NCBI GenBank assembly: GCA_030616775.1
Contig: JAUWWQ010000016.1
Span: 19,071-83,070 of the forward strand
DNA: 64,000 nucleotides
Direction of reading: 5' to 3'
DNA from: Planctomycetota bacterium
Lineage (GTDB): Bacteria; Planctomycetota; Phycisphaerae; UBA1845
The position numbers and the translations under genes were made by a program. The notes beneath the pieces were generated by a model. It was not told where the DNA came from. It ran no database searches and saw only the letters and a list, made by a program, of their open reading frames with translations. Below are positions 13,862 to 23,535 of the stretch, piece after piece (the stretch's first letter is position 1; each line of letters begins with the position of its first letter).

Positions 13862-16613
13862 TATCCGATTGTCCTTTTCGGCACTGGCCCTTGTCGTTGC
13901 GATAGCCGTTGGGACTTCCGCCGATCCGCCCCCTGCGGGTGCACGGGAAAGGCACCCGGAGGAATCGCGTCTGAGCACGGCGGTGTTCCGGGCGGGTTTG
14001 AAAAGGCGTGGCCTCACCGAGCTACTCGAACTGCATCTACGTGACTTCCCGCCGACCAGCGAAACCGAGCGGCTGATCATGATGCGCGAGGTGAAGCTGG
14101 CAGAGTTCGCCGACCCGACCCTCCCGCTGGAACAACAACGGGCTGCAATCGCTGAAGCCAATCGCATACTGGGACAGTTGATCGAGGCAAGCTTTGGCGA
14201 CCTGCGGCGGTTCGAGTGGCGATTCTCTCTGGCCCACTCGCTTGTCTACGATGAGGCGGAACCCTTCCTGACAAGCATTTTGTATAGAGGTGGCAGCAAA
14301 GAAGACCGCCAGCGGTTGCGTTCGCTGTCGACCCGGGCGGTGGCCGCTTTGACCGTGCTTGTAAAAGAGCTTGCCGAGGAATACGACCGCATCGATAGGA
14401 TGTCCATCCGTGAATTCGAGAAGCTTGAGGCTGCCGGCTACATCGAGCAGCTTGATCGCCTCGCTCCTCGATCGGAGTATCTGCTGCTTTGGGCGCTATT
14501 CTATAATTCGCTGCCCCGCGAGGACATCGATCCCACCCGGGCCCGTCAGCTTAACGAAATCCTCGAGCGAGTAGCCGGGAATCCCACGCTCGTCAACACG
14601 CCTCATACGACTAGCCAGGTCCAGGTTCAGGCCCTGCTGCTGACCGGCATGACCCACCGTTTGCTAAACAACCACCAACCCGCCCGCGAGCACCTGGATC
14701 GTGCCTTTGCTGTCGCCGCGGGCCTTAACGACCCCGCCGAGCGGCGGCGCATTGACTGGTCGGTGACCTTGGCCTGGCTGGAGGCCATCCGCAACGAGGC
14801 AGATGACGGCCGGTTCGACGACGCCTTGCGCCGGCTTACTCAGTTTCGCACTACGTTCACCTCAAAGGGCAGCAACGAGTTTGGCTTAAAGGTTGCGGCT
14901 GCCCTGCTGGAGCGGTCGGTGCTGAAGCGTCGTGCGACCGCTGCGGGCCGGGCCGGGCGGGCGGACGACGCTCAACGATACCGCCAAGAGGCATGGCAAC
15001 CGCTCGCTCGATTGGCCCGGCAAGAACCCGACCGTCGTGATGAACTCTACGCGACGCTTTACGACATGATCGGGCCGGAGGCCGACCCTGCGCAGCTTGA
15101 TCCGTTTGAGCGATGCGCGTTGATCGCGGGGCTGTTGTTTGACGCCGACCAGTTAACCGAGACTTCGGATGTGCTCCTGGATCGGGCCATTGCGGTGGGC
15201 GGGCGCTTTGTTGCTGACATCACCCCGACCGCCGAATCGCTGCTTCCCGAGGTGCTCTACAACGTCGCCGTTGCCCAGTATCGTCGTGGTCGCACGGCCC
15301 CTGCCGCCCAGCGGTTCCTTGAAGTGGCAAGGGATCACGCCGCATTCGGCAATGCCCGGCAAGCCGCCACATTCGCCGTGCAACTGGCTGCTGAGCTGTA
15401 CGGCGATACATCAGCAGGTTCTCATCCCGACGTACAACGGCTCTATCGGGACGCCCTCGAGGTTCTTGAAACCCGCTATCGCGACACGGCTGCGGCACGC
15501 TATTGGCGGTTCTACTATGCCCAGTTGCTGGATGAGCTTGGGGAGTACGCCGGCGCCGCCGCCCGGTATGCCTTGGTTGATCGTGCCCACGAGCACTACC
15601 TTGAAAGTGTGTTTTTCCGGGCCCGCTGCCTCGTATTGGACTTGCAGCAGCGGGCGGCCGAAGACCCGCCGCATCGGCTTTATCTCCTGCACCGGACTGA
15701 CGACTTTCTTGCGGTTCAACAGGAGTTTGTTGCCCTGGCCACCAGCGAGCTGAACCGCCAGAGGGACACGCAGCGTGTCTCCACAGTGCGAGACCTGCTG
15801 GCCCGGGCCCGTCTGCTTGCCGCTGAAGTGTACGTGCTACCGCATGCGGCTAAACCCGCCAAGGCCCTCGAGACGCTCACCGGTTTTGAGGATGACTATC
15901 CCGGTAAGGAAGCACTGGCCGGCCGTGTGTGGCGCGTACGCCTGCTGGCCTACGAGAAGCTGGGACGGATCGAGGACGCCAGGCGGGTAATTCCCACCTA
16001 CATCGCCGCGGACCCGGAAAATGCCGCTCCGGTCCTGCAATCACTCTATCACAGCGTGGTCGAAGACTTCCAAGACCTCCAAAAAGGGCGTGACAATACC
16101 TCGGCACAGCGAAAAGCCGAGATGGCCTTGGTGATCGCCCGGCAGATCCACGAATGGGCAATCCGCTCCGATGCCGTCTCGCCCCTGCCTGATCACCGGA
16201 CGTCCGTCCAGCTTGCCGAGGCCAACTTACGTGCCGGTCACTACCAGCGCGCTCGTGAGCTGTTTGAACCCCTGCTTACAGCGAACGATGGTTCGGCGGC
16301 GCCCCAGTCTTCGACCGATGTCCGCGTTGTGCTGGGGCACGCGGAGGCCTTGTTTCAGCTTGGCGAATTCGTCTCAGCCCTGCCCGGGTTCAACCGGCTG
16401 GCGATGGGGCTGCCTCCGACTGATCCGATTCGCTGGAAGGCCTTGCTCCGAGACCTTCAATGCCGCACCGCCTTGGGACACGCACCGCAGGGCATCATCA
16501 AAGTGATTCAACAACACAAGCAGTTGTATCCCGAGCTGGGCGGTCCTGCTCTCGCCCCGCAATTTGAAAAGCTGCAACGCGAAAACGAACGCCGCCTCGA
16601 TCAGGGATCATAG
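13842..16613 (+). CDS. Large secreted TPR/solenoid protein of the ExbBD cluster
   Basis: About 923 residues. TTG 13842 is chosen because it yields a signal peptide (SIRLSFSALALVVAIAVGTSA); the frame is open upstream to 13767 inside exbD, and TTG 13869 is another option. The mature protein is almost entirely helical, with TPR-like pairs (for example VAQYRRGRTAPAAQRFLEVA, AEALFQLGEFVSALPGFNRL). No catalytic motif. Likely a periplasmic scaffold acting with the ExbBD motor; this gene order is a recurrent planctomycete arrangement in my recollection. Its 3' end, including the stop, is duplicated at 16715. Confidence 0.8.
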   Translation: MPLGNRSIRLSFSALALVVAIAVGTSADPPPAGARERHPEESRLSTAVFRAGLKRRGLTELLELHLRDFPPTSETERLIMMREVKLAEFADPTLPLEQQRAAIAEANRILGQLIEASFGDLRRFEWRFSLAHSLVYDEAEPFLTSILYRGGSKEDRQRLRSLSTRAVAALTVLVKELAEEYDRIDRMSIREFEKLEAAGYIEQLDRLAPRSEYLLLWALFYNSLPREDIDPTRARQLNEILERVAGNPTLVNTPHTTSQVQVQALLLTGMTHRLLNNHQPAREHLDRAFAVAAGLNDPAERRRIDWSVTLAWLEAIRNEADDGRFDDALRRLTQFRTTFTSKGSNEFGLKVAAALLERSVLKRRATAAGRAGRADDAQRYRQEAWQPLARLARQEPDRRDELYATLYDMIGPEADPAQLDPFERCALIAGLLFDADQLTETSDVLLDRAIAVGGRFVADITPTAESLLPEVLYNVAVAQYRRGRTAPAAQRFLEVARDHAAFGNARQAATFAVQLAAELYGDTSAGSHPDVQRLYRDALEVLETRYRDTAAARYWRFYYAQLLDELGEYAGAAARYALVDRAHEHYLESVFFRARCLVLDLQQRAAEDPPHRLYLLHRTDDFLAVQQEFVALATSELNRQRDTQRVSTVRDLLARARLLAAEVYVLPHAAKPAKALETLTGFEDDYPGKEALAGRVWRVRLLAYEKLGRIEDARRVIPTYIAADPENAAPVLQSLYHSVVEDFQDLQKGRDNTSAQRKAEMALVIARQIHEWAIRSDAVSPLPDHRTSVQLAEANLRAGHYQRARELFEPLLTANDGSAAPQSSTDVRVVLGHAEALFQLGEFVSALPGFNRLAMGLPPTDPIRWKALLRDLQCRTALGHAPQGIIKVIQQHKQLYPELGGPALAPQFEKLQRENERRLDQGS

Positions 16614-16743
16614 TACCGTGTTTCGCAAGTAATACGAATATATGCTGTGCCGAGAATCCCTTCTCGGCACACCACGCCAGAGGACCGAGAAGGGATTCTC
16701 GGTCCAGCAAGGACAACGAACGCCGCCTCGATCAGGGATCATA
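16584..16743. repeat. 29-bp direct duplication of a gene 3' end around a palindromic element
   Basis: 16584-16612 and 16715-16743 are identical (begin AACGAACGCCGCCTCG, end GGGATCATA) and contain the last codons of the preceding gene. The 102-bp insert 16613-16714 starts with GTACCGTGTTTCGCAAGTAA, the left arm of the element at 3275, then has palindromes at 16647-16670 (GTGCCGAGAA/TTCTCGGCAC around TCCC) and 16682-16705. The latter is the exact reverse complement of the palindrome at 11949-11972. No right terminal repeat was found. Confidence 0.9.
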
Positions 16744-16833
16744 AGCTAACTCATTGCCAAGCCCGGAGCACAGGTTCGCCGTTGACCCGGTGACTACGTG
16801 TTCGTAGACTCCGCTAGACCTTTGGAGTAAACT

Positions 16834-17418
16834 GTGATCTTGCGTGCCAACCAGCTCGATGTTGACCGCGCGTTTGTGCTGGTGGTCGATCTTCAAGAAA
16901 AGCTCGTGCCGTTGGTTCGTCACCGCGAGCGGGTGATCGCAGCCGGTCGAAAGCTGCTCGAGGGTACGCGCATCTTCAAGCTGCCCGTACTGGCCACGGA
17001 ACAGTATCCCCAAGGCCTCGGGCCAACCCATGAGACGATCAGGCATTGCCTGGAACTAAACGGGGCTACTATCCTGGAAAAGCCCACGTTTAGCGCTTGG
17101 GCACAAGCCGCCGTGCGTGAGGCGATCCTGGGGATCGACCGGCACCAGGTTATCATGGTCGGCGTCGAAGCCCACGTGTGCATCCAACAAACTGCGCTCG
17201 ATTTGATCAGCCGCGATTATGACGTCTTCGTGTGCGCCGACGGTGTAAGCTCGCGTAGCCGGTTTGACTATGAACGGTCGCTGGAGCGCATGCGGCAGGA
17301 GGGTGCGTTTGTCACCACCGTCGAAAGTGTGCTGTTCGAGCTGTGCCACCGCTGCGACACGCCGGAGTTCAAGGCCATGCTCGAAGTGGTCAAGGAGACG
17401 CCACCAGCCGACGATTGA
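16834..17418 (+). CDS. Isochorismatase-family cysteine hydrolase
   Basis: 194 residues. GTG 16834 follows GGAG at 16823-16826. The catalytic triad of the family is visible: D19 in LVVDLQEKL, K83 in ILEKPTFSAW and C116 in VEAHVCIQQTALDL. The protein is compact with no extra domains, like the YcaC-type members. Substrates in this family range from isochorismate to nicotinamide and other amides; nothing here decides between them. The zinc-ribbon gene follows on the same strand. Confidence 0.9.
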   Translation: MILRANQLDVDRAFVLVVDLQEKLVPLVRHRERVIAAGRKLLEGTRIFKLPVLATEQYPQGLGPTHETIRHCLELNGATILEKPTFSAWAQAAVREAILGIDRHQVIMVGVEAHVCIQQTALDLISRDYDVFVCADGVSSRSRFDYERSLERMRQEGAFVTTVESVLFELCHRCDTPEFKAMLEVVKETPPADD

Positions 17419-17478
17419 CCTGCACACCGACCGATTCTGTGCAATCGAACGTTTGCTTGGGCGGGTTGAATCACCGCC

Positions 17479-17715
17479 ATGCAATATGACGATGACTATG
17501 TGGATGAAGAATGGGTCGACGACGAGGGCGATACCGAAGACGACCTTCTGGTCTGCCCATCCTGCAAACAGGCGGTGCATGAGGATGCGCAGCAATGCCC
17601 TCACTGCGGTGATTGGATCACTCCTGTATGGCCCAAAGGGCGCTCCAAACGGCTGATTTGGATCGTGGCCGCCGTGCTGGCCATCCTGGGCCTGCTTATG
17701 ATCACATTGCGCTAA
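17479..17715 (+). CDS. Small acidic zinc-ribbon membrane protein
   Basis: 78 residues in three parts. First, a strongly acidic N terminus (YDDDYVDEEWVDDEGDTEDD). Then a zinc ribbon with two CxxC pairs (CPSCKQAVHEDAQQCPHCG). Last, a C-terminal membrane helix (RLIWIVAAVLAILGLLMITL). This is a tail-anchored design with the ribbon in the cytoplasm. A small protein of similar layout, without the acidic head, is at 41409. Function unknown. Confidence 0.75.
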   Translation: MQYDDDYVDEEWVDDEGDTEDDLLVCPSCKQAVHEDAQQCPHCGDWITPVWPKGRSKRLIWIVAAVLAILGLLMITLR

Positions 17716-17781
17716 GACGAATCCCAACCGGCGGTGAAACCGGCCGCTTATCCGCCAGTGCTTCCGCAAGGCAAGACCTGT

Positions 17782-18642
17782 TCAGATCGATGAGAAAACC
17801 CGGCTGGTGGGCCGATCCAAGTCGACCGTCACCACCACGGCTGCATACACTTCCGCGGCGCCGCCCCGTCGCAGGACCTTGGCGCACTCGTTGATCGTCG
17901 CGCCCGTTGTCTTGACGTCGTCAATCAGAAGCAAGCGAGCATCGTTCAAGGTCGCCCCGCGGCGGATAGCAAACGCACCGCGAACATTATCGGACCGGTC
18001 CGTGTAGCTTAGCCCCATCTGATGACGGCCGGCCTTCACACGCGTCAGGACCTGTGCTTGGGGCAGACCCGTTCGCTTCACCACGATAGCGGTGAGAGTC
18101 TCGGCTGCGTACAATGGTCGGGTCAGCCGATGCTTCCAATGAGTCGGCACAGCCACGATTGCCTCAACGCGATCAAGCCAGGGTGCGCCGGCCACGACCT
18201 GCGCCAACCAACCTCCCAGGATGGGGCCGGATTCTTCACGCCCGGAGTATTTGTACGATCGAAGCAGTCTTCCGAGAGTGGACACATTGTCGCGTTCACG
18301 GTCTCCATTATTCGCCTCAACGCGGTAGGGGCCCACGCGGACCGTCTTTGCGATCCACGGTCGGCGGTTGCGACACTTCCGGCATCGTTCGTCCGATATT
18401 TCGAATGGTCCGACGGTCGCCGCGCAGGTGGGGCAGGCGGGCTGCCGGCGCTCGCGCTCGAGGAGGGTCGCACAGCCCGGGCAAAAGGGTGCCGTTTCAC
18501 CCTCGGGCAATCCGCCGCATAGGATGCAGCGCGGTGGAAACAGCAGATCGACCGTGGTCCGTACGAGACGCCTGACGGTCTGCACAGGGGTAGATACCGG
18601 TGCCCCTACGGTGCGAAATGGCTTCCTATTCAAAATAGTCAT
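17782..18642 (-). CDS. comF: ComF-family phosphoribosyltransferase-like protein
   Basis: 286 residues from the ATG at 18642. An N-terminal double zinc-finger region (CILCGGLPEGE...FCPGC and CPTC...CRKC) is followed by a phosphoribosyltransferase domain with the PRPP loop LLLIDDVKTTGATINEC near residue 245. KHRLTRPLYAAETLT and GRHQMGLSYTDRSDNVRGAF are typical ComF segments. ComF is needed for DNA uptake in transformable bacteria; other family members are of unknown role. Convergent with the zinc-ribbon gene and divergent from the RND operon. Confidence 0.9.
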   Translation of the reverse strand: MTILNRKPFRTVGAPVSTPVQTVRRLVRTTVDLLFPPRCILCGGLPEGETAPFCPGCATLLERERRQPACPTCAATVGPFEISDERCRKCRNRRPWIAKTVRVGPYRVEANNGDRERDNVSTLGRLLRSYKYSGREESGPILGGWLAQVVAGAPWLDRVEAIVAVPTHWKHRLTRPLYAAETLTAIVVKRTGLPQAQVLTRVKAGRHQMGLSYTDRSDNVRGAFAIRRGATLNDARLLLIDDVKTTGATINECAKVLRRGGAAEVYAAVVVTVDLDRPTSRVFSSI

Positions 18643-18650
18643 CGGATAGG

Positions 18651-18656
18651 TATAAT
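18651..18656 (+). promoter_or_regulatory. Possible -10 box upstream of the RND operon
   Basis: A perfect TATAAT lies in the short divergent region between comF and the membrane-fusion gene, about 75 bp before the latter. No good -35 box is seen 17 bp upstream (ATTCAA at best), so the assignment is weak. Confidence 0.25.
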
Positions 18657-18729
18657 ACACCGATCGAAACGTTTTTTGCGTTCCGCCGGATGTGAATTGT
18701 CGCGTTGCCGTCGTTTTTTCTGGGTTTAT

Positions 18730-20034
18730 ATGATAAGAACAATGCTCCGCACAATCCTGGTTGCATCGACCCTGGTCGCACTGGCGGCTCGGGACACACA
18801 GACTTTCGGGCAAATGCCAGTCACAAAGGTAGTTGTGGCCGAGGCCCGGGAGGTAGAGGCCCCGCGCACCATCACCGTGGTGGGTACCGTCGAACCGGCA
18901 CGGCGAAGCCGGGTCTGCTCGGAAATACCGGGTCTGGTCGCGGAGATGCCCGGGCGAGAGGGTGACCTCATTCCGACACGAGGCAGAATCTGCGTGCTCG
19001 ACACCGACACGTTGACCCTACAGCTCGCGGAGGAGCAGGCGAAACTGGCAGCTTTACAGGCATACCACCAGGAGCTGCTGGCCGGCACTCGCAAGGAAGA
19101 GTTGACTCGCCTGAAGGCCCTTATGGATGAAGCGGCGGCCCGCTACCAGCGGTGGGAATTCGAAATGGAGCGGATTGAGAAGCTCTACGCGGGCCGCGAC
19201 TCCAACGACAAGGAGTACTACGACACCAGGGCGGAGTTTCTTGCCGCGGAACGGCGTAAGATCGCCGCTGAGGCTGCCTATAACCTCGGTGTGGAAGGAC
19301 CCCGCAAAGAGACCATCGCCCGGGCCGCTCACGAGGTAACCGAGCAGAAGGCCGCGGTCCTCCGCGTTGAAACGGCGATCAAGAAAGCGACCATTCGCGC
19401 CCCTTTTAACGGTTACATCGTCGAGCGGATGGCGGAAGTCGGTGAGTGGATCCCCGTCGGCGGGCCGGTGGCGGAGATGGTCGACCTGAGTTCCGTGCTT
19501 GTCCGTGTCGACGTGCCGGAGTCGGCGCTGCCTTATCTTGTGGTCGGCGATCCCGTGCTTGTCAAAGTGGATGCCCTGAAACGGTCGTTTAGGGGTCGAG
19601 TCAAGCACATCATGCGGCAGGCAGACCCCAGTGCCCGAACGTTCCCGGTCGAGATCGAGGTCAACAACGCCGAGGGGCTCCTGGCCGGCGGCATGTTCGC
19701 TCGGGCAACGGTTGCATCCGGGCCCGCCGAACGGGCTGTCGCGGTGCCCAAAGACGCAATCGTGGAAAAGCAAGGCGTCATCTATGTTGCCTTGGTCATG
19801 CCGGGTAACAACGGGGGAATGGCCGGTGTTCTGTCCCCGGTGACCGTCGGTGCCGACGTGGGTGACTGGATTGCGATCACATCAGCAAACATTCGCCCGG
19901 GCATGCAAGTGATCACACGGGGCACCGAACGCTTTCTACCCTTCCCGACACCCATCCAGATTGTGGATGAGAAGGGCACGCCGGTGGCCATGCCGGCAGG
20001 CGGGAAATCAACGCAACGCAAGGAAGGCACGTAG
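18730..20034 (+). CDS. RND efflux periplasmic adaptor (membrane fusion protein)
   Basis: About 434 residues from ATG 18730 (ATG 18742 possible). A signal peptide (TILVASTLVALAARDTQT) is followed by the adaptor layers: beta-barrel strand ITVVGTVEPARRSRVCSEIPG, lipoyl half-motif GDLIPTRGRICVLDTDTL, a long coiled-coil hairpin (about residues 105-225, AKLAALQAYHQELLA... to AVLRVETAIKKA), second lipoyl half TIRAPFNGYIVERMAEVGEWI, then barrel and membrane-proximal domains. It bridges the inner-membrane RND pump to an outer-membrane channel. Its stop directly abuts the pump gene start. No outer-membrane channel gene is in the window. Confidence 0.92.
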   Translation: MIRTMLRTILVASTLVALAARDTQTFGQMPVTKVVVAEAREVEAPRTITVVGTVEPARRSRVCSEIPGLVAEMPGREGDLIPTRGRICVLDTDTLTLQLAEEQAKLAALQAYHQELLAGTRKEELTRLKALMDEAAARYQRWEFEMERIEKLYAGRDSNDKEYYDTRAEFLAAERRKIAAEAAYNLGVEGPRKETIARAAHEVTEQKAAVLRVETAIKKATIRAPFNGYIVERMAEVGEWIPVGGPVAEMVDLSSVLVRVDVPESALPYLVVGDPVLVKVDALKRSFRGRVKHIMRQADPSARTFPVEIEVNNAEGLLAGGMFARATVASGPAERAVAVPKDAIVEKQGVIYVALVMPGNNGGMAGVLSPVTVGADVGDWIAITSANIRPGMQVITRGTERFLPFPTPIQIVDEKGTPVAMPAGGKSTQRKEGT

Positions 20035-23000
20035 ATGGGAATAATCCGCTTCGCCATCAACAATCCCGTCAAGGTCACTGTCGGCGTGATCCTATTGGTG
20101 CTGTTCGGGTTGCTGAGCGTCTTCCAGATTCGAGTCCAACTGACCCCCGAGGTGGACCGGCCGGTCATCACCGTGAGCACTCACTGGACCGGGGCCAGCC
20201 CCCAGGAAATCGAAACCGAGATCGTCGACCGCCAGGAACAGAAGCTCAAGAACGTCAGCAGTTTGAAGAAGATGCTCTCCACCTGCTCGCAGAATCGAGG
20301 GGAGATCCGGCTGGAGTTCCCGGTGGGTGTCAATAAGGACACCGCATTTCGCGACGTATCCGACAAGCTGCGTCAGGTCACCGGATATCCCGAAGAGGTT
20401 GATGAGCCGGTGGTCACCGCAACTGACAGCAACATGGAACACACGATCGCCTGGCTGATTCTCTATTCGCAGGCCGGGGAGGACGTTTCCCGTCTCAAGA
20501 CGTTCATCGAGGATAACGTCAAACCGATTCTGGAGCGTGCCGAGGGCATTAGCGACGTGGCCGTCTACGGCGGCCGCGAACGTGAGGTCCAGATCGAAAT
20601 CGACCCGTACCTGCTCGCTGCCAGAGGCCTGACCTATCGGGATGTGGAGCGCGCCTTGCGGGGGCAAAACAAGAACATATCAGCCGGCACGATCACCCAG
20701 AGCAAGCTCGATTACAGCTACCGCACGATCGGTGAATACCGCACGGTGGAAGACGTGGAGAGCACCATTATCGCCTACCAGCCGGGTGGTCCGGTGTTGG
20801 TGCGGGACGTCGCCACCGTGATCGACGGCTTCAAAAAGACCCTCAGCTTCGTCCGCAGCAAGGGGCGACCCGTCATGGCGCTTCCCGCCCGACGTGAGAC
20901 CGGCGCCAATGTCCTTGTGGCCATGGCCAACCTCAAGAAGCAGATCGAACTGGTCAATCGCGAGATTCTCGCGCCGCGCGGGCTGGGGTTGGAGCTGACC
21001 CAGGTCTACGACGAGACGACTTACATCAAAAGTGCCATTTGGCTGGTGGTCAAGAACCTCTTTATTGGCGGGTCTTTGGCCATTCTGGCGCTGGTCATCT
21101 TCCTGCGGAGCAGCAGCGCCGTGGGCATCATCGCCGCAGCCATCCCCATCTCGGTTATCGGTACGTTCCTGGTTATCACCCTGCTCGGGCGTAGCCTCAA
21201 CGTGGTGTTGCTGGCGGGGATGGCCTTTGCCGTTGGAATGGTGGTGGATAACGCCATCGTCGTTTTGGAGAACATCTACCGCCATCGTTCGATGGGCAAG
21301 AGCAAGGTCGAAGCGGCGTTGGATGGCGCCCGGGAAGTATGGGGTGCGGTGCTGGCCAGCACACTCACCACCATGGCTGTTTTCCTGCCGGTCATCACCA
21401 TTCAGGAAGAGGCCGGGCAATTATTCAAGGATATCGCGATCGCCATTGCCTCGGCTGTCGGTCTGTCGCTGATCGTTTCCGTGCTGGTGATTCCACCGCT
21501 CGCTTCTCGCTTCTTTCATGCCTCAAAGGCGGTCGAGGCCGGCGACAAACCGTGGCGATTCGCAGTCTGGGTGTCGTCCATGGTGGCGACAATCAACCAG
21601 CGAGTCAGCCGGCGGTTTGCGATTGTCGTGGGTCTTTCCGGAGCAGCCATTATCGGTAGCTTGCTGCTGATGCCGGCCGCCGAGTACCTTCCCGCCGGAA
21701 ACAGGAACATGGTTTTCGGCTTCCTCTTCTCGCCGCCCGGCTATTCCATCGACGAGTTCCGCCGGATGGCGACCATCGTTGAGGAGGGCGACCCCGACGA
21801 TCCCTACGACGGGGTCCGCCCGATGTGGGAGGCGGAATTAGGATCGCCTCTGGCCCAGAGCCTCCCTCCTGTGGAGATCAGGCTCGGCAGGGACGGCAGC
21901 ACGATACGGACGGTCATACCACCGCCGCTCGAGAACTTCTTCTACGTGTCGTGGGGCGGAGGGGCGTTTATGGGTTCTACATCCAAGGTGCCGACGAATG
22001 TCCGCCCTCTGGAAGACGCTATGAATCGCGCCGGTGCGCGCATTCCGGGCGTGTTCCCAATGTTCAGCCAGGCTTCCCTGTTTCGCTCCGGCGGGCACCG
22101 CGGGGGCAACACCATTGACGTGGAGATACGGGGCGACGATCGCGAGGAAGTCGTCCGTGCAGCTAGCGCGATCCGCAGCCGGATTATGGAATTGGGTTAC
22201 GATTGGCCCGCAGCCACGCCGGCGAACTTTGATCTAGGCCGGCCTGAGGTGCAGCTTGTTCCAGACCGTGCCAGAGCCGCCGACCTGGGCCTCGATGTGC
22301 GCGACGTTGGCTTCATACTCCGGGCCTGTATCGACGGAGCCTTTGTGGGAGAGTTCAACGACAAGGGTGACAAGATCGACATGGCCCTCACCGTGGTCGG
22401 TACGAAAGGCGCAACCCTTCAGGAGATCGGTCAGATTCCGATCTATAGCCCTTCGGGGCATATTGTTCCGATTGCCTCCGCCGCCGAGTTCCGCCGCACC
22501 ACCGCACCCCAGGAGATCACCCACATCGAAGAGATGGGTTCGGTCGCCATATCGGTCAAGCCCAAGACAGGCGTGCCCTTGCAGGAGACCATGCAGGAGC
22601 TGGAGGATCAAGTGATCGCCCCGCTTCGGGCAAACGGAATGATCCCACCGACGGTCATTACGGCGCTGGCCGGAACAGCAGACAAGCTCACCCAAACGCA
22701 ACAGGCTCTGATCGGGGATTTCACAGGGATCGTGCAGCGACCGCGGCTGTTCGGGCTGTCCGTACCGCTGTCGATCGCCGTGCTCGCTGGGATCGTGGTC
22801 TTGATCGTAGCGGCGGCCCGATTGGTCGCCGGACCTCGGATCGCGGTTTGGACTGCCGTCGTCGGTGTCATCCTGATTTTGCTTGGATTTATGGTTCTCA
22901 ACCCAGAGTTGCCCCTTATGCTGTTTCAGTCCCGGGCGATCCTGGCCTTGCTGATTACGTACCTGTTGATGGCTGCCCTGTTTGAGTCGTTCGCCTATCC

Positions 23001-23535
23001 GTTTGTCATCATGCTCAGTGTGCCCCTGGCGGCGGTCGGCGGGTTCGTGGCCTTGCGCATCGTGCACGAGGTCAGCTTGTACGACATCACCTCCCCGATC
23101 CAGCAGCTTGACGTGCTGACCATGTTGGGATTCGTGATCCTGATCGGAATAGTCGTAAACAACGCCATCCTGATCGTGCACCAGGCACTAAACAACATGC
23201 GCCGTGACGGGATGGAGCCGGCGGCGGCCGTAGCGTTATCTGTGCAAACGCGTACCCGGCCGATATTCATGAGCGCCATGACGTCGATCTTCGGTATGTG
23301 TCCGCTGGTCATCATGCCTGGTGCCGGCAGCGAACTATACCGCGGGCTGGGCAGTGTGGTTCTCGGCGGGCTCCTGGTCTCGACCGTCTTTACCCTCGTT
23401 GTCGTGCCGGCCATGTTTACACTCTTCCTCGATTTCCAGCGGTGGTTGTCTGCGGTGCTCCACTTAACGGAGGTCGCCGAACTCGGACCGGTCGCTGCCC
23501 CGGCCGCACCCGCTTCGCGAGGCTCGAAACCGTAA
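20035..23535 (+). CDS. RND-superfamily efflux permease (AcrB/MdtC-like)
   Basis: 1166 residues, somewhat longer than the usual 1020-1050. Helix 1 (NPVKVTVGVILLVLFGLLSVF), then the porter region, then helices 2-6 with the proton-relay Asp D405 in AVGMVVDNAIVVLENIYRH. The second half repeats the pattern (TYLLMAALFESFAYPFVIML, MLGFVILIGIVVNNAILIVHQ, TRTRPIFMSAMT). In the second copy VVNNAI lacks the Asp, as in typical HAE pumps. An extra pair of hydrophobic segments around residues 905-950 (LSIAVLAGIVVLIVAAARLV, AVVGVILILLGFMVL) explains part of the extra length. Proton-driven export of small molecules; substrate unknown. Translationally coupled to the adaptor. Confidence 0.93.
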   Translation: MGIIRFAINNPVKVTVGVILLVLFGLLSVFQIRVQLTPEVDRPVITVSTHWTGASPQEIETEIVDRQEQKLKNVSSLKKMLSTCSQNRGEIRLEFPVGVNKDTAFRDVSDKLRQVTGYPEEVDEPVVTATDSNMEHTIAWLILYSQAGEDVSRLKTFIEDNVKPILERAEGISDVAVYGGREREVQIEIDPYLLAARGLTYRDVERALRGQNKNISAGTITQSKLDYSYRTIGEYRTVEDVESTIIAYQPGGPVLVRDVATVIDGFKKTLSFVRSKGRPVMALPARRETGANVLVAMANLKKQIELVNREILAPRGLGLELTQVYDETTYIKSAIWLVVKNLFIGGSLAILALVIFLRSSSAVGIIAAAIPISVIGTFLVITLLGRSLNVVLLAGMAFAVGMVVDNAIVVLENIYRHRSMGKSKVEAALDGAREVWGAVLASTLTTMAVFLPVITIQEEAGQLFKDIAIAIASAVGLSLIVSVLVIPPLASRFFHASKAVEAGDKPWRFAVWVSSMVATINQRVSRRFAIVVGLSGAAIIGSLLLMPAAEYLPAGNRNMVFGFLFSPPGYSIDEFRRMATIVEEGDPDDPYDGVRPMWEAELGSPLAQSLPPVEIRLGRDGSTIRTVIPPPLENFFYVSWGGGAFMGSTSKVPTNVRPLEDAMNRAGARIPGVFPMFSQASLFRSGGHRGGNTIDVEIRGDDREEVVRAASAIRSRIMELGYDWPAATPANFDLGRPEVQLVPDRARAADLGLDVRDVGFILRACIDGAFVGEFNDKGDKIDMALTVVGTKGATLQEIGQIPIYSPSGHIVPIASAAEFRRTTAPQEITHIEEMGSVAISVKPKTGVPLQETMQELEDQVIAPLRANGMIPPTVITALAGTADKLTQTQQALIGDFTGIVQRPRLFGLSVPLSIAVLAGIVVLIVAAARLVAGPRIAVWTAVVGVILILLGFMVLNPELPLMLFQSRAILALLITYLLMAALFESFAYPFVIMLSVPLAAVGGFVALRIVHEVSLYDITSPIQQLDVLTMLGFVILIGIVVNNAILIVHQALNNMRRDGMEPAAAVALSVQTRTRPIFMSAMTSIFGMCPLVIMPGAGSELYRGLGSVVLGGLLVSTVFTLVVVPAMFTLFLDFQRWLSAVLHLTEVAELGPVAAPAAPASRGSKP

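Noticed and set aside
22234..23181. 315-residue minus-strand open frame opposite the RND pump
   Set aside because: His/Gln/Gly/Asp-rich shadow of membrane-helix codons; the plus-strand RND assignment is unambiguous.
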